A DNA stretch of 62,501 bases from Salinisphaera japonica YTM-1 (GCF_003788585.1 NZ_AYKG01000011.1:1-62501), one strand, 5' to 3'; counted from the first letter of the stretch, positions 34,201-41,472 are shown. Notes: generated from the letters alone by a model not told the origin. Made by a program: numbers and translations.

Positions 34201-35202
34201 AACTGCTTTTCTGATTATCGCGGTGGTGGTGGCCCCGACATTGTGATGCCGTTCACCGCGACTGCGCCGACCTCGGATTATGCGACTGTTCTACGCGCGT
34301 TGCCTGAAGCCGATACCAACGGTAACGGTTTTTTCGACAACGGAAATGTCCAAGCTACGGCAATTCCTGATGGTTTGTTTTCATTCGTCCAATTCCCGGT
34401 CGGCTTCAATGGAACAGTTACTGATCAGCTTACTAGCAGCCAAGGCGACGTGACCACGGAATTTCCTGACGAACTGGGACGAGAGCGGGCTCAACTACCA
34501 AATGTTGTTTATTCCGATATCTTCGAGACCGCATTATCAGCAGCACCGCCGGTAGCTTCATTCTTGGGAGGTGAGCGACCGATTCGAATCAAACCTGCGC
34601 AATTCGGCAGGGAGTGCGATGAGGCCTTTGGCCTAACCTTGAATAACGGGAATTCGGTGATTGGCGAAAACACGAGAAAGACGTGCATTCCCGTCGAATT
34701 GCCGCCAAGTGGCATCTTGACCGGGACGTCTCTTTCGTTCTTCTCGCTAGTGACCGGTCGATTGATATTGAGATTCCCGTATCAGATCGATGCCGACGGA
34801 GTTGCCACGCAACAGCCGCAGCGAGGTTACATCGTTCCTCGGTGTAGCGGGACCATCACCCGCCGGGACTCTGTCGACTCTGATTATGCGAAGCCATATA
34901 ACTATGCGCCATGCTTCGTCGCGAATCTCACGGTTACGGTCAACGCCGACGGCTATATCGACGACTTGGATAACGGTAGCGCCACTCGCGTAGCGCAACA
35001 AGACGTCAATATTCAAGTCGTAGGTCCGGTGGGCTTCCAGCAAAACGGGCGATTGGCGATCAGCACTTTGAACACTAAAAGATTCATAGTCGTTGCGGAT
35101 GCGACCGGTGGGCCGACGCCAGCGCCAACCCTCGCAGGAGAACAAGCGCTCCAACTTCTAGGCGCGCCCATACATGGAGGCGAAGCGTTTCCTAGTCGAT
35201 AA
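31225..35202 (+). CDS. Giant Ig-like (Big_5) domain lipoprotein
   Basis: A 1325-residue exported protein. The signal region LLGCLLAGTFTAC suggests lipidation at Cys38 (or Cys29), followed by a Gly/Asp/Asn-rich linker. Several bacterial Ig-like (SbsA/Big_5) units are visible: about residues 67-165 (SYPVDGQTDVYPGTTIAFAF), 175-315 (RARFSQPVDEGSVKLC), 631-725 (SPAFLFSEAVDPASITRV... TKYTVSLGGGITDLNGNPLD) and a weaker one near 820-950. Such proteins stand on the outer-membrane surface or form filaments. ATG 31225 has a strong AGGGGG site. The first ~430 codons are extremely GC-rich at third positions; from about 32640 onward codon use is clearly more relaxed, as in the following gene. The exact function is unknown. 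Confidence 0.85.
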   Translation: MTHRSRAMRGRILKGAAPARALPAVLLGCLLAGTFTACTSGDGGDNGGAGSPDTGTNVGANNPDQPAGLAFSYPVDGQTDVYPGTTIAFAFNGDAAGDVQLVDTQTGNVLPARVVDRGNGIFNIYPADSDARMAPATTYAVVAQGTIGDDDNTEFADGDTLFAFSTAAAGGAATSADFTLVNFPTGSDAGFPINGESFPFTQFNTLRARFSQPVDEGSVKLCTGSESLGDDNCTVAVTGPDGSNVAGRLSVLGKDFVFDPGSINPDPSNQDADQYDGDDLEAGVQYTVNFDDDFVSASGQTLSGTDSFNVTPLSINTGDRVDVVQRLRIGVIGNDDDDNDSMSSPLTGRTANNIELASQLIGSYDLAAVPSPEQGGLQVRLAAFNGQRFGGKIPTVLPRGQKFLLQNFNLALGSQLNDDGTFSEAVVDTPVNLDNLDVQFANDSDVYLLANDLSNVETPTRVAQRLDLNIFGQVSPNSPIEALSNGVVNQTALNVLASGVAIPQDNGDISLVLYGALPISVNRDAEAAANFELELTLPASSDDQPTIMADQGAPFITAQYPTACSYVFNTLSFDSDSASFSPIFNASDVLPGLSGTTSLSANEQKCRDLMAERFIFGSGVGDDDNPTATFNFPEPRPNAVSVDTSPAFLFSEAVDPASITRVQMMNADGETISVRSRIEGSSLVVSPVERLDADTKYTVSLGGGITDLNGNPLDRSMRGGVSDTFDFNTQPLVLPRDDDGSITQLEQSDTETVRQTAPFLTTLTPGVPCALMPDTSNSADYFMDGGSQAGRCVGDDPDEAEQFAPVSSRTYSSPKLEGVQNIQSTRRVYDVFKSPSNFPVVGYFSKAVQSESVKLANGCLIGGSGNTVDGATIAIQKMSAGQCEGVVPGALAKLSPNSGLTRGFQFKPAAGFQAGQRYWVVVCGSANNLDPDNQSPASSCSSQSTVIGQSGFALNTNPLSSTGTKANVLAGGNSAFDTCPGNSPTPAPQQETNCFSDYRGGGGPDIVMPFTATAPTSDYATVLRALPEADTNGNGFFDNGNVQATAIPDGLFSFVQFPVGFNGTVTDQLTSSQGDVTTEFPDELGRERAQLPNVVYSDIFETALSAAPPVASFLGGERPIRIKPAQFGRECDEAFGLTLNNGNSVIGENTRKTCIPVELPPSGILTGTSLSFFSLVTGRLILRFPYQIDADGVATQQPQRGYIVPRCSGTITRRDSVDSDYAKPYNYAPCFVANLTVTVNADGYIDDLDNGSATRVAQQDVNIQVVGPVGFQQNGRLAISTLNTKRFIVVADATGGPTPAPTLAGEQALQLLGAPIHGGEAFPSR

Positions 35203-35292
35203 ATTCGGTTTTAGAGACAAGTTTGCGTGAGTGAAGCTCGGCACCTCGCATCGAACCATACCGAGCGAGTTGTGAAAAATGAGGAGATAGAT

Positions 35293-35913
35293 ATGAAAGT
35301 GGCTAATATTAAAATCGCTATCGCCGTAGCAACGTTGTCGGTAACTGCCACCGCGGCAGTTGCTCAGCCGGCCGCGCCAAACGTCATGCCGGAAGGGCAG
35401 TTCACTTTTCTTGGGAAGGCCAACCTGACGAAAAGCACTTTTCTGGGCAACGTGGGCTCGACCTGTGACCTACGTTTGACTGGTGAAGTGTCTAACACAA
35501 CAGATCCGGCAGGCATCTATATCGATGTCACCTCCGGGTCGGTCACCGGAAGCGAGCAGTTCTGCCCAGACATCGACGTGGTCGGCTTCACTCAGGGCCG
35601 CACAGGGACTCCGGAAAACCCGGGGACTTGGGAAGCGTTTGTCCCGGATTCAGTAGCGCAGCAAGCACTTAACCAAGGGCCTCTTACCGCCGCAGACGTT
35701 ACCTTCCAGAACGTCATGGTTGAAGTACCGCTACTCTCGGATTGCACAGGCAATGTCACCGCTAAGTTCTCTAACGGGCTGAATGACGTCTCTGACCCGT
35801 CGCAGTTTACGTTCGATGCCTCGTTCGACGGCTGTAACGTCGTCACAACACAGCCGTCCGGTTTGACGGTTCAGCCGAACATGTCCGACGCGCCAGATGT
35901 GAACGTGCAGTAA
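35293..35913 (+). CDS. Secreted beta-rich protein, PraB-like
   Basis: A 206-residue exported protein with a clear signal peptide (cleavage after AVA, about residue 24). The mature part has four Cys (STCDL, EQFCPD, SDCTGN, DGCNV) and many Thr/Ser/Asn-rich strands. The opening GQFTFLGKANLTKSTFLG and the late NVTAKFSNGLNDVSDPSQFTFDASFDGC resemble, by eye, the PraB family (protein activator of alkane oxidation) of pseudomonads. ATG 35293 is preceded by GAGGAG. It lies 90 bases after the Ig lipoprotein and shares its lower GC, so both were probably acquired together. The family call is tentative. Confidence 0.7.
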   Translation: MKVANIKIAIAVATLSVTATAAVAQPAAPNVMPEGQFTFLGKANLTKSTFLGNVGSTCDLRLTGEVSNTTDPAGIYIDVTSGSVTGSEQFCPDIDVVGFTQGRTGTPENPGTWEAFVPDSVAQQALNQGPLTAADVTFQNVMVEVPLLSDCTGNVTAKFSNGLNDVSDPSQFTFDASFDGCNVVTTQPSGLTVQPNMSDAPDVNVQ

Positions 35914-35920
35914 AGAAGCC

Positions 35921-36031
35921 GACGGGATCAGGTCTTGCATTGCCACATTCGTGAAGTGTGGCGATCAAGACTCAGCCAACGGGGTCAGGTCTTGCATTGC
36001 CACATTTTTGAGATGTGACGACTAAGACTCG
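35921..36031 (+). repeat. Two tandem REP-like hairpin units
   Basis: Two 53-bp units at 35921-35973 and 35979-36031 share GTCAGGTCTTGCATTGCCAC (ATCAGG in the first). Each folds on itself: outer arms GTCTTG.../...AAGACT and inner arms CCACA/TGTGG in unit 1, CACAT/ATGTG in unit 2. A third, less complete unit is at 36157-36201. Such palindromic units beside a REP-associated transposase are its usual substrates. Confidence 0.75.
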
Positions 36032-36053
36032 ACTTCCAGGCTTTAACGAAAAC

Positions 36054-36081
36054 CCCGGCACACGCTTCGGCGTGTGCCGGG
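36054..36081. terminator. Strong UUCG hairpin
   Basis: A perfect 12-bp stem CCCGGCACACGC/GCGTGTGCCGGG with a TTCG tetraloop, 140 bases past the PraB-like gene. It lacks a T run, so it could be a rho-assisted end or mRNA-stability hairpin for the lipoprotein-PraB transcript. Confidence 0.5.
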
Positions 36082-36085
36082 CCTT

Positions 36086-36136
36086 CAACCCAGCCGCATC
36101 CGTCATCGCTCGATGGCCGATGCGAGTGGGCTGAAC
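36086..36136. repeat. Flanking imperfect inverted repeat, copy A
   Basis: Starts CAACCCAGCCGCATCCG and ends GATGCGAGTGGGCTGAAC, ends nearly complementary. The same outer parts recur at 37869-37929 on the other side of the transposase/toxin-antitoxin segment, and a fragment (CAGCCCAGCCGAATG) at about 36253. Confidence 0.55.
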
Positions 36137-36156
36137 TAGGTCACAGGAGAGTTAGC

Positions 36157-36201
36157 GGCGTGAGGTCTTGCATTGCCACGTTTGAGTAGTTTGAGACTAG
36201 A
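36157..36201 (+). repeat. Third REP-like unit
   Basis: TGAGGTCTTGCATTGCCACG at 36161-36180 repeats the core of the two tandem units upstream, with a decayed second half (TTTGAGACTAGAT). It lies 136 bases before the transposase start codon. Confidence 0.6.
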
Positions 36202-36336
36202 TTTCGTAAAAATTGAAATTCCCGGTGCGGCGTCGTTGTTCGTGTCGGGTTTCAGCCCAGCCGAATGAGCCGTTGTGTGGCGGTTTATTCGAGTGGGTTG
36301 ATCGATTGGATACCACGACCAGGGATTGTTGTTCTG

Positions 36337-37224
36337 ATGAGCAGACCGTTACGTATCGATTTAGCCGGTGGCGTGTATCACGTCACGGCGCGTGGTGATC
36401 AGCGCGGGGCGATTTATTTCGCTGATGCCGATCGCCGGGCGTGGCTTGATGTGCTGGGCGAGGTCTGCGAACGCTATGGCTGGCGCTGTCATGCGTGGTG
36501 TCAGATGACGAACCATTATCACCTGTTGATTGAAACGCCCGAGGGCAATCTGTCGCACGGGATGCGCCAGGTCAACGGCGTCTATACCCAGTATGTAAAC
36601 CGAGCTTATCGTCGCGTCGGACATCTGTTTCAGGGGCGCTACAAGGCTATTCTCGTAGAAAAAGAAGCCTATTTGCTGGAAGTTGCGCGTTATGTGGTGC
36701 TTAACCCGGTGCGCGCCTTCATGGTGGATACGGTTGGCGAGTGGCCCTGGAGCAGTTACTCGGCCATGGTCCGCCACACGGCCGTTGCCTCGTGGATGGA
36801 ACGCGATTGGCTGTTGGGCCAGTTCGGGATGACCCGCTCGGCGGCGATTGCCGCGTATGCCGACTTCGTACGTGCGGGCGTGGGACAAGAGCCGATCTGG
36901 TCACATTTACGCGGGCAGCTGTATCTGGGCGATGAAGCCTTTGTTGCCGATATGCAGAACCGGGGGCTTGGCGGCGATCTACGCGAAGTGCCGCGTATGC
37001 AACGCCGGGCACCGCCCAGACCACTGACGACCTATAGCGGCGCGGGCCATTCGCGGCATGAGGCCATGGCCCGGGCTTATCTGGCCGGTGGTTATAGCCA
37101 ACGCGAGATTGCCGATCATTTTGGCGTGCACTACGCCACAGTCAGTCGGGCGGTAAAGCGCTTTAAAGCGGCTGAGCGCGTCCACCCGGAAACGACCGGA
37201 TCACCGCGTGAGGTTCGCGCATGA
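36337..37224 (+). CDS. REP-associated tyrosine transposase (Y1_Tnp/RAYT)
   Basis: A 295-residue single-strand DNA transposase of the IS200/IS605-related RAYT class. The HUH motif is H60-Y-H62 in QMTNHYHLLIETP; the catalytic Tyr lies in QVNGVYTQYVNRAYRRVGHLF (Tyr83 likely), followed by QGRYKAILVE. The N-terminus MSRPLRIDLAGGVYHVTARG is canonical and fixes the start at 36337. A C-terminal helix-turn-helix (GYSQREIADHFGVHYATVSRAVKRF) is an added DNA-binding part found in some RAYTs. REP-like units stand just upstream. The gene is intact. Confidence 0.93.
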   Translation: MSRPLRIDLAGGVYHVTARGDQRGAIYFADADRRAWLDVLGEVCERYGWRCHAWCQMTNHYHLLIETPEGNLSHGMRQVNGVYTQYVNRAYRRVGHLFQGRYKAILVEKEAYLLEVARYVVLNPVRAFMVDTVGEWPWSSYSAMVRHTAVASWMERDWLLGQFGMTRSAAIAAYADFVRAGVGQEPIWSHLRGQLYLGDEAFVADMQNRGLGGDLREVPRMQRRAPPRPLTTYSGAGHSRHEAMARAYLAGGYSQREIADHFGVHYATVSRAVKRFKAAERVHPETTGSPREVRA

Positions 37225-37256
37225 CCACTCTGACAACGGATCGGCGTCCGCCTGTT

Positions 37257-37550
37257 CTAACGCACCCGATCGATCCAATACGCCGGTCGGCGATGCTGAT
37301 GGGCAACAGCGAGAATACGCAGCACGTGGCCGTCGCACTCGTAGACAAGACTGTATGGAAAATGATTCATCAGGCCGCGGCGAACATTCGGGCGTATTTC
37401 GGTATACAGCGCGGGATACGCGGCTATCCGCCGTGTGGCGGCTTGAAATTCGGCCAGGAACCGTTGCTCGGTGGCTGGGGCTTGCGCTCGGTACCAGGTG
37501 ACCGCTTCGTCCAGCTCCTCTTCGGCCAGAGCTGTGATTTCGACCTGCAT
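37257..37550 (-). CDS. ParE/RelE family toxin
   Basis: A 97-residue toxin of the ParE/RelE superfamily. EITALAEEELDEAVTWYRAQ opens with the typical two-helix hairpin, followed by FLAEFQAATRRIAAYPALY and the core strands RRGLMNHFPYSLVYECDGH and VLRILAVAHQHRRPAYW. The ATG overlaps the antitoxin TGA by one base. Longer frame to 37871 is a by-product. RelE members cut mRNA at the ribosome while ParE members poison gyrase; sequence alone does not decide. Confidence 0.88.
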   Translation of the reverse strand: MQVEITALAEEELDEAVTWYRAQAPATEQRFLAEFQAATRRIAAYPALYTEIRPNVRRGLMNHFPYSLVYECDGHVLRILAVAHQHRRPAYWIDRVR

Positions 37551-37753
37551 CAACGCGAGTGTTTTTCCATCGCTTCGGCCAGCGGGCGCGACCGTAAACG
37601 ACCCTCTTTCACGGCTTGGCTGCGTGCCGCGGCTTCGTCGGCCCAAAGGGCTTCGACCGTGGGGTCGGGCAAGTCGAGTTCGGCGATCAGCTGTTCGATC
37701 AAGCGCAATTTTTCCGTCGCCGGCAAGCGACTGGCCTGTTCTAGAAGCGTCAT
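37550..37753 (-). CDS. Addiction-module antitoxin
   Basis: A 67-residue antitoxin of the 'addiction module protein' family (PF09720-like): LPATEKLRLIEQLIAELDL followed by EALWADEAAARSQAVKEG. These short helical proteins precede and neutralise a ParE/RelE toxin. It overlaps the toxin gene by one base. The pair faces the RAYT gene tail to tail with 32 bases between stops, forming a compact mobile-looking segment. Confidence 0.85.
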   Translation of the reverse strand: MTLLEQASRLPATEKLRLIEQLIAELDLPDPTVEALWADEAAARSQAVKEGRLRSRPLAEAMEKHSR

Positions 37754-37868
37754 GGGGTTTTCCCGTGCGAAGGCGTTCTGGGCAGATCATAGCAAAGCAT
37801 GGCCCGCCTGCTCGCGGGTCGGTACGCAAGAAGCAGCCGGGCGGCGCATACCACCTGTCATGGCCGGG

Positions 37869-37929
37869 CAACCCAGCCGAATCCGCTATTCACAAAGCCT
37901 GTCGAATAGCCGATCCGAGTGGGCTGAAC
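37869..37929. repeat. Flanking imperfect inverted repeat, copy B
   Basis: Starts CAACCCAGCCGAATCCG and ends GATCCGAGTGGGCTGAAC, sharing both ends with copy A at 36086-36136 but with a different middle. Together the two copies bracket the transposase, toxin and antitoxin genes. Confidence 0.55.
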
Positions 37930-38008
37930 CAGACCACGGGGACCCGTGCGCAAACCCGCTTTCAGGGGAAAGCGCGGCTCGCACCACAACGCACCGTAAG
38001 GGGGAGCA

Positions 38009-38929
38009 ATGAATCATCATTCAATAGGCCGGGCGAGTCTGGCCGGGCTGGCACTGGGGCTGAGTGCCCTGTGTGTGGCCGGCACCGCCAGTGCCCAGGG
38101 CCAGATGCGCGATCTTGAAGCCACCGGCGGCGACACCTTGATCGGTGACGCCATCAGCTTCGTCGGCAACAACCTGTATCTGCGCTTTGGCGCCGGCTAT
38201 CTCGACTACTACGGCACCAGCTCGGAATTGAAGGTTCAGGACGCCCAGGGCCTGGCGGCCCAGGCGTTCGGCCCCGGCGAATCCAGCCTGGACGGCACCG
38301 GCAGCAGCTTGAACGACAAGCTCTTTCCCTCGGGCACGCTGGGGCTGTTCATCCCCTGGACCAATCATCACCTGGCCACCGAGGTCACGATCTCCGCACC
38401 CATCAAGCTCGACTTCCAGGTCGACGGCTCGGCGGCCACGTCCTCGCTGGCCCCGGACGCGTTGGGCGGCAACGGCCCCGGCAATGCCATTGATCCCGGG
38501 GTGCCCACGCTCAATCGCAACATCGGCCAGCTCAAGACCTTTCCGCCGAACATCAGCTTCGTCTATCGGCCGTTCGTGCACACCCGTATCCAGCCGTATA
38601 TCGGCGTGGGGGCCATGTATCTCTATACCTACGACACCGATATCAACGAACCGCTGTTGAACAGCCAGAACGAGCCCACGCTGTATCTCTCCAAGCCCTG
38701 GGCCTGTACCGGCAAGCTGGGTGTGGATATCAACATCACCGAAAAATTCTTTGTCGGGGCCGAGGCCCAGTATCTGGGCTGTGCCGAGGTCAAGGCCGAG
38801 CTCAACGATATCAGCGTCCGGGCCGACAACGTCTCCGGTGCCTTCGGGCCGGTGGATGTGGGCACCATTTCTTCGACCAACAGTTTCGAGGCCGTGTTGT
38901 ATCAGCTGTCCATGGGGGTGCGCTTCTAG
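38009..38929 (+). CDS. OmpW family outer-membrane protein
   Basis: A 306-residue protein with a signal peptide ending ASA (about residue 29) and an OmpW-like beta-barrel. Marks: LYLRFGAGYLDY near the start, LGLFIPWTNHHLATEVTIS, FPPNISFVYRPFVHTRIQPYIGVGAMYLYTYD (the family's PPT-N-Y-F-P pattern), LGVDINITEKFFVGAEAQYL and a C-terminal VRF. OmpW proteins, including AlkL, help small hydrophobic molecules cross the outer membrane. It is longer than the usual ~210 residues, with insertions between strands. Good GGGGGAG ribosome site. It stands immediately beyond the flanking repeat and shares high GC with the next gene. Confidence 0.85.
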   Translation: MNHHSIGRASLAGLALGLSALCVAGTASAQGQMRDLEATGGDTLIGDAISFVGNNLYLRFGAGYLDYYGTSSELKVQDAQGLAAQAFGPGESSLDGTGSSLNDKLFPSGTLGLFIPWTNHHLATEVTISAPIKLDFQVDGSAATSSLAPDALGGNGPGNAIDPGVPTLNRNIGQLKTFPPNISFVYRPFVHTRIQPYIGVGAMYLYTYDTDINEPLLNSQNEPTLYLSKPWACTGKLGVDINITEKFFVGAEAQYLGCAEVKAELNDISVRADNVSGAFGPVDVGTISSTNSFEAVLYQLSMGVRF

Positions 38930-39044
38930 CGCGCCGCCGGGCTAGGCGTCAACGAATTGATCATCCCGATATCCGGTCTTGCTGGCTTTTTTTCAGAGTC
39001 TCCCTTTGCAGGTAAGCACCCCGGGACTGATCTTTTTTAAATCG

Positions 39045-39071
39045 TTGTGCGGCGCCGATTGCGCCGCACAA
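39045..39071 (+). promoter_or_regulatory. Leader hairpin before the lipoprotein gene
   Basis: A perfect 11-bp stem (TTGTGCGGCGC with its complement, loop CGATT) ends one base before the AGAGGGGA ribosome site of the next gene. Between ompW-like and lipoprotein genes, it may protect one transcript from decay or separate their levels of expression. Confidence 0.5.
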
Positions 39072-39088
39072 GAGGGGAAACAGACATC

Positions 39089-40168
39089 ATGAAACCATCC
39101 CATCTAATGCAGATGTTGAAAGTCGGGACCATCGCCGGGCTGACCGGCGCGGCCCTGGCCGGCTGCGGGCTGATCTACAAACCCGTGGGCCATACCTTGA
39201 ACCACTACAGCCTCGACGAGATCGTGCCCTATGCCCTGGGCTCGGGCGATCTGGATCTGGCGGCCTGCGGCACCGGCATGGGGTTGAACCAGCTGGGCGG
39301 CAGCTTCTCACGCGTGATCAAGCGCCCGGCGCGCTTGATGATCGTGACCAACACCACCGCCTCGTTCTGCTCGGAGATCCAGGCCCAGAAATACCACCTG
39401 AAGGTGCAGCGCAACCTGCACAACGGGAACACCGACGTGGCCCGCGATAATCGTATCGTGGCCCAGCGCTGGGAACGCCTGACCGCCCTGCGCCGCTACC
39501 AGGTCTATCAGGACACCGTGAACGCCTACGGCGAGATCGGCACCGACAAATGCCCGGACCTGAGCAACGAGCTGGGCACCGATCAGGACCAGTTCGTGTA
39601 TCTGACCGGCGTGCTGGTGGGCGTGCAGGGCCTGCTCAACGATATCCAGGCCAACTCCAGCGTGGGTATCCCGCAGAACATTGCCGCCAAGGCCGGCCGG
39701 GCCTCGGACTGTATCGACAACCAGCAATGGTGGGGCGTGCCCAAGGCACTCGAAGCCGTGGTGTGGCTGTCGGTGCCGGGTAATGCGCCCGAGGGCGCCC
39801 AGCCGTATGCCCAGCTGCAACAATCCGCCGAGATCGGCCGCCGGGCCGGTATCGCCCTGCCGGCGATGCTCTATGCCCTGGCCGCCTATGGCCAGTCGGA
39901 CATGGCGCGCCAGAAAGAGGCGATCAAGATGGTGGCCGAGATCTATAACGACTACGAGCCGGGCAAGGCCCCCGACGACCGCGACGAGAACAACGATGCC
40001 GCGCAGTATCTGCTGCTGAACCAGATCGCCTACAACGAAGCGCTGTATCTCTCGGATCGGATCTGGATCGATGCCGAAGGCCATCGCACGCCGCTGGTGG
40101 CCCTGGGCAGTTTCCCGGGTGAAGGCGCCCCGACCCAGGAGATCGATGCGGGAAGTTATTTGAACTAG
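39089..40168 (+). CDS. Lipoprotein of unknown function
   Basis: A 359-residue lipoprotein with lipobox LAGC (Cys26). The mature protein is mostly helical: LDEIVPYALGSGDLDLAACGTGMGLNQLGG, then EIQAQKYHLKVQRNLHNGN, DQFVYLTGVLVGVQGLLNDIQ and PALLYA-type repeats with AKAGRASDCIDNQQWW. Helix-turn-helix periodicity hints at a TPR-like scaffold similar to TatT-type periplasmic lipoproteins, but I do not recognise a named family. It follows OmpW by 159 bases and may act with it in uptake. Start 39089 has a strong AGAGGGGA. Confidence 0.75.
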   Translation: MKPSHLMQMLKVGTIAGLTGAALAGCGLIYKPVGHTLNHYSLDEIVPYALGSGDLDLAACGTGMGLNQLGGSFSRVIKRPARLMIVTNTTASFCSEIQAQKYHLKVQRNLHNGNTDVARDNRIVAQRWERLTALRRYQVYQDTVNAYGEIGTDKCPDLSNELGTDQDQFVYLTGVLVGVQGLLNDIQANSSVGIPQNIAAKAGRASDCIDNQQWWGVPKALEAVVWLSVPGNAPEGAQPYAQLQQSAEIGRRAGIALPAMLYALAAYGQSDMARQKEAIKMVAEIYNDYEPGKAPDDRDENNDAAQYLLLNQIAYNEALYLSDRIWIDAEGHRTPLVALGSFPGEGAPTQEIDAGSYLN

Positions 40169-40205
40169 TCGTTGGTTGGGCACGCGGCGCGGGCATAGAA
40201 GATGC

Positions 40206-40518
40206 TAGGGCCCGTTGCCGTGTCATACGAGCGCCGCTTTCGCCCCGAGTCCGCAGTGTGGCTTGCAAGGGGCGAGTCGCGGCGTCGTGGCGTGCCACGA
40301 TCAAGGCTTGTAAAGGCGCAGGGCGCCCATCTCGAATCTTTTATCGGCGGCCCAACCCTTCGAGACAAGCGCCCGGGAATTAATTACACGTCGGCAATGC
40401 AGTGTTCTAGCCCACTTGCGCAGAATGACGCGCCAAGTGCGCTACGCCTCATATTGCCGCCCATAGTCACAATATGGAGCGCTTGGCGCGGATTCTTCTG
40501 AAACGGCAACAGGCCCTG
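40206..40518 (-). repeat. Dispersed ~300-bp inverted-terminus repeat, copy 2
   Basis: A 313-bp copy: left end TAGGGCCCGTTGCCGTGTCA, right end GGCAACAGGCCCTG. The left edge has TA; on the right the A is changed to G. It contains the same inner palindrome CGTGGCGTGCCACG and shares orientation with copy 1. It lies 37 bases past the lipoprotein stop. Confidence 0.85.
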
Positions 40519-40671
40519 GGCCGCGTGCCGAGGATATTTGTTCTATCTTTGAGCTGTATGGGTGTTTTCTTCGCAGAATGCAGCCGCCGATCACGGTGGC
40601 GCTGGCGAGTAATGCCCCGAGCACACAATTCGCGTTGATTAACGGCAATGTCTAACGAGGGGAGTAGTGAC

Positions 40672-41472
40672 ATGGCGCGTGTGCTATCGACAGATCACGC
40701 CGTCGACGAATGGCCGGAGCCGGCCGCAACACAGCCGGCAATCCAGCAACTGGCCGGCCTGCTCGTGCGCGATACGCGTTATATGACCGCGGGTTATCGT
40801 CTGCTTGCCGGCGCTATATCGCGGGTGCGATGTCGACAGTGGCCAAGCGAACCCGGCCCGGGGTATGCCTTCATGCCGGCCCTGTGTTTAAGCACGCCGG
40901 CATCGCGCTTACGGCGCTATACCTGCTGTGCTCCCGAACTGGAATCTACCCACGGCCAAGAGCCGGATGGCTGCTGGTTATCGCTGCATACGACGTATGG
41001 CGCGGCTCCAACAAGCGATCGATTCAGGCTGGACAAGCGGTATCAATCCGATATCGGCCCGGTCGACGTTGACAGTTATGTGCGCTACCTGGGCATTTAC
41101 CGCAAGATCGTGGAGTCACACGCCTGTGCGATGACCAAGATCGTGGCGATAAACGCGCTGGGCGAACGCCAAGCCTTTACTGAATTCACCGCGCGGCACT
41201 GTGAGCTACAGCCGCTGTTTCCGCTTTCACGCTTTCAGCTAACGGTCGATCTGTTGCCCGGGGTGGGCCAGAAGACGCGCAAGCGCCTGGAGGCTTACGA
41301 TCTGAAAAGCATTCCGGCTGTCGCTGCCGCCGACCAAAGCACATTGGCGGCCGCCCTGGACAACCGTCATACCGACGCCCAGCGGATCAAACGTGCTGCC
41401 GAGCAACTGGCCGAACGCGCCTGTCGGCCCACACGCGGCGAGCGGCTCGGCCCGCCACCCGGCCACGACTGA
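40672..41472 (+). CDS. Unknown protein with helix-hairpin-helix motif
   Basis: A 266-residue hypothetical protein. The C-terminal part has a clear helix-hairpin-helix-like segment, LLPGVGQKTRKRLEAYDLKS at about residues 192-212, followed by IPAVAAADQSTLAAALD, reminiscent of DUF4332/HhH modules that bind nucleic acid. The preceding part (YVRYLGIYRKIVESHACAMTKI) looks like ordinary protein, but residues about 50-110 are rich in Arg/Cys/Pro and could reflect an old frameshift; another frame is open over 40710-41072. ATG 40672 follows GGGGAG. It is convergent with the Mo-enzyme operon. Confidence 0.5.
   Translation: MARVLSTDHAVDEWPEPAATQPAIQQLAGLLVRDTRYMTAGYRLLAGAISRVRCRQWPSEPGPGYAFMPALCLSTPASRLRRYTCCAPELESTHGQEPDGCWLSLHTTYGAAPTSDRFRLDKRYQSDIGPVDVDSYVRYLGIYRKIVESHACAMTKIVAINALGERQAFTEFTARHCELQPLFPLSRFQLTVDLLPGVGQKTRKRLEAYDLKSIPAVAAADQSTLAAALDNRHTDAQRIKRAAEQLAERACRPTRGERLGPPPGHD

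Noticed and set aside
35921-36201. CRISPR-like look of three spaced repeats
   Set aside because: Only three units, irregular spacing and internal palindromes; explained by REP-like elements beside a RAYT. No cas genes are present.
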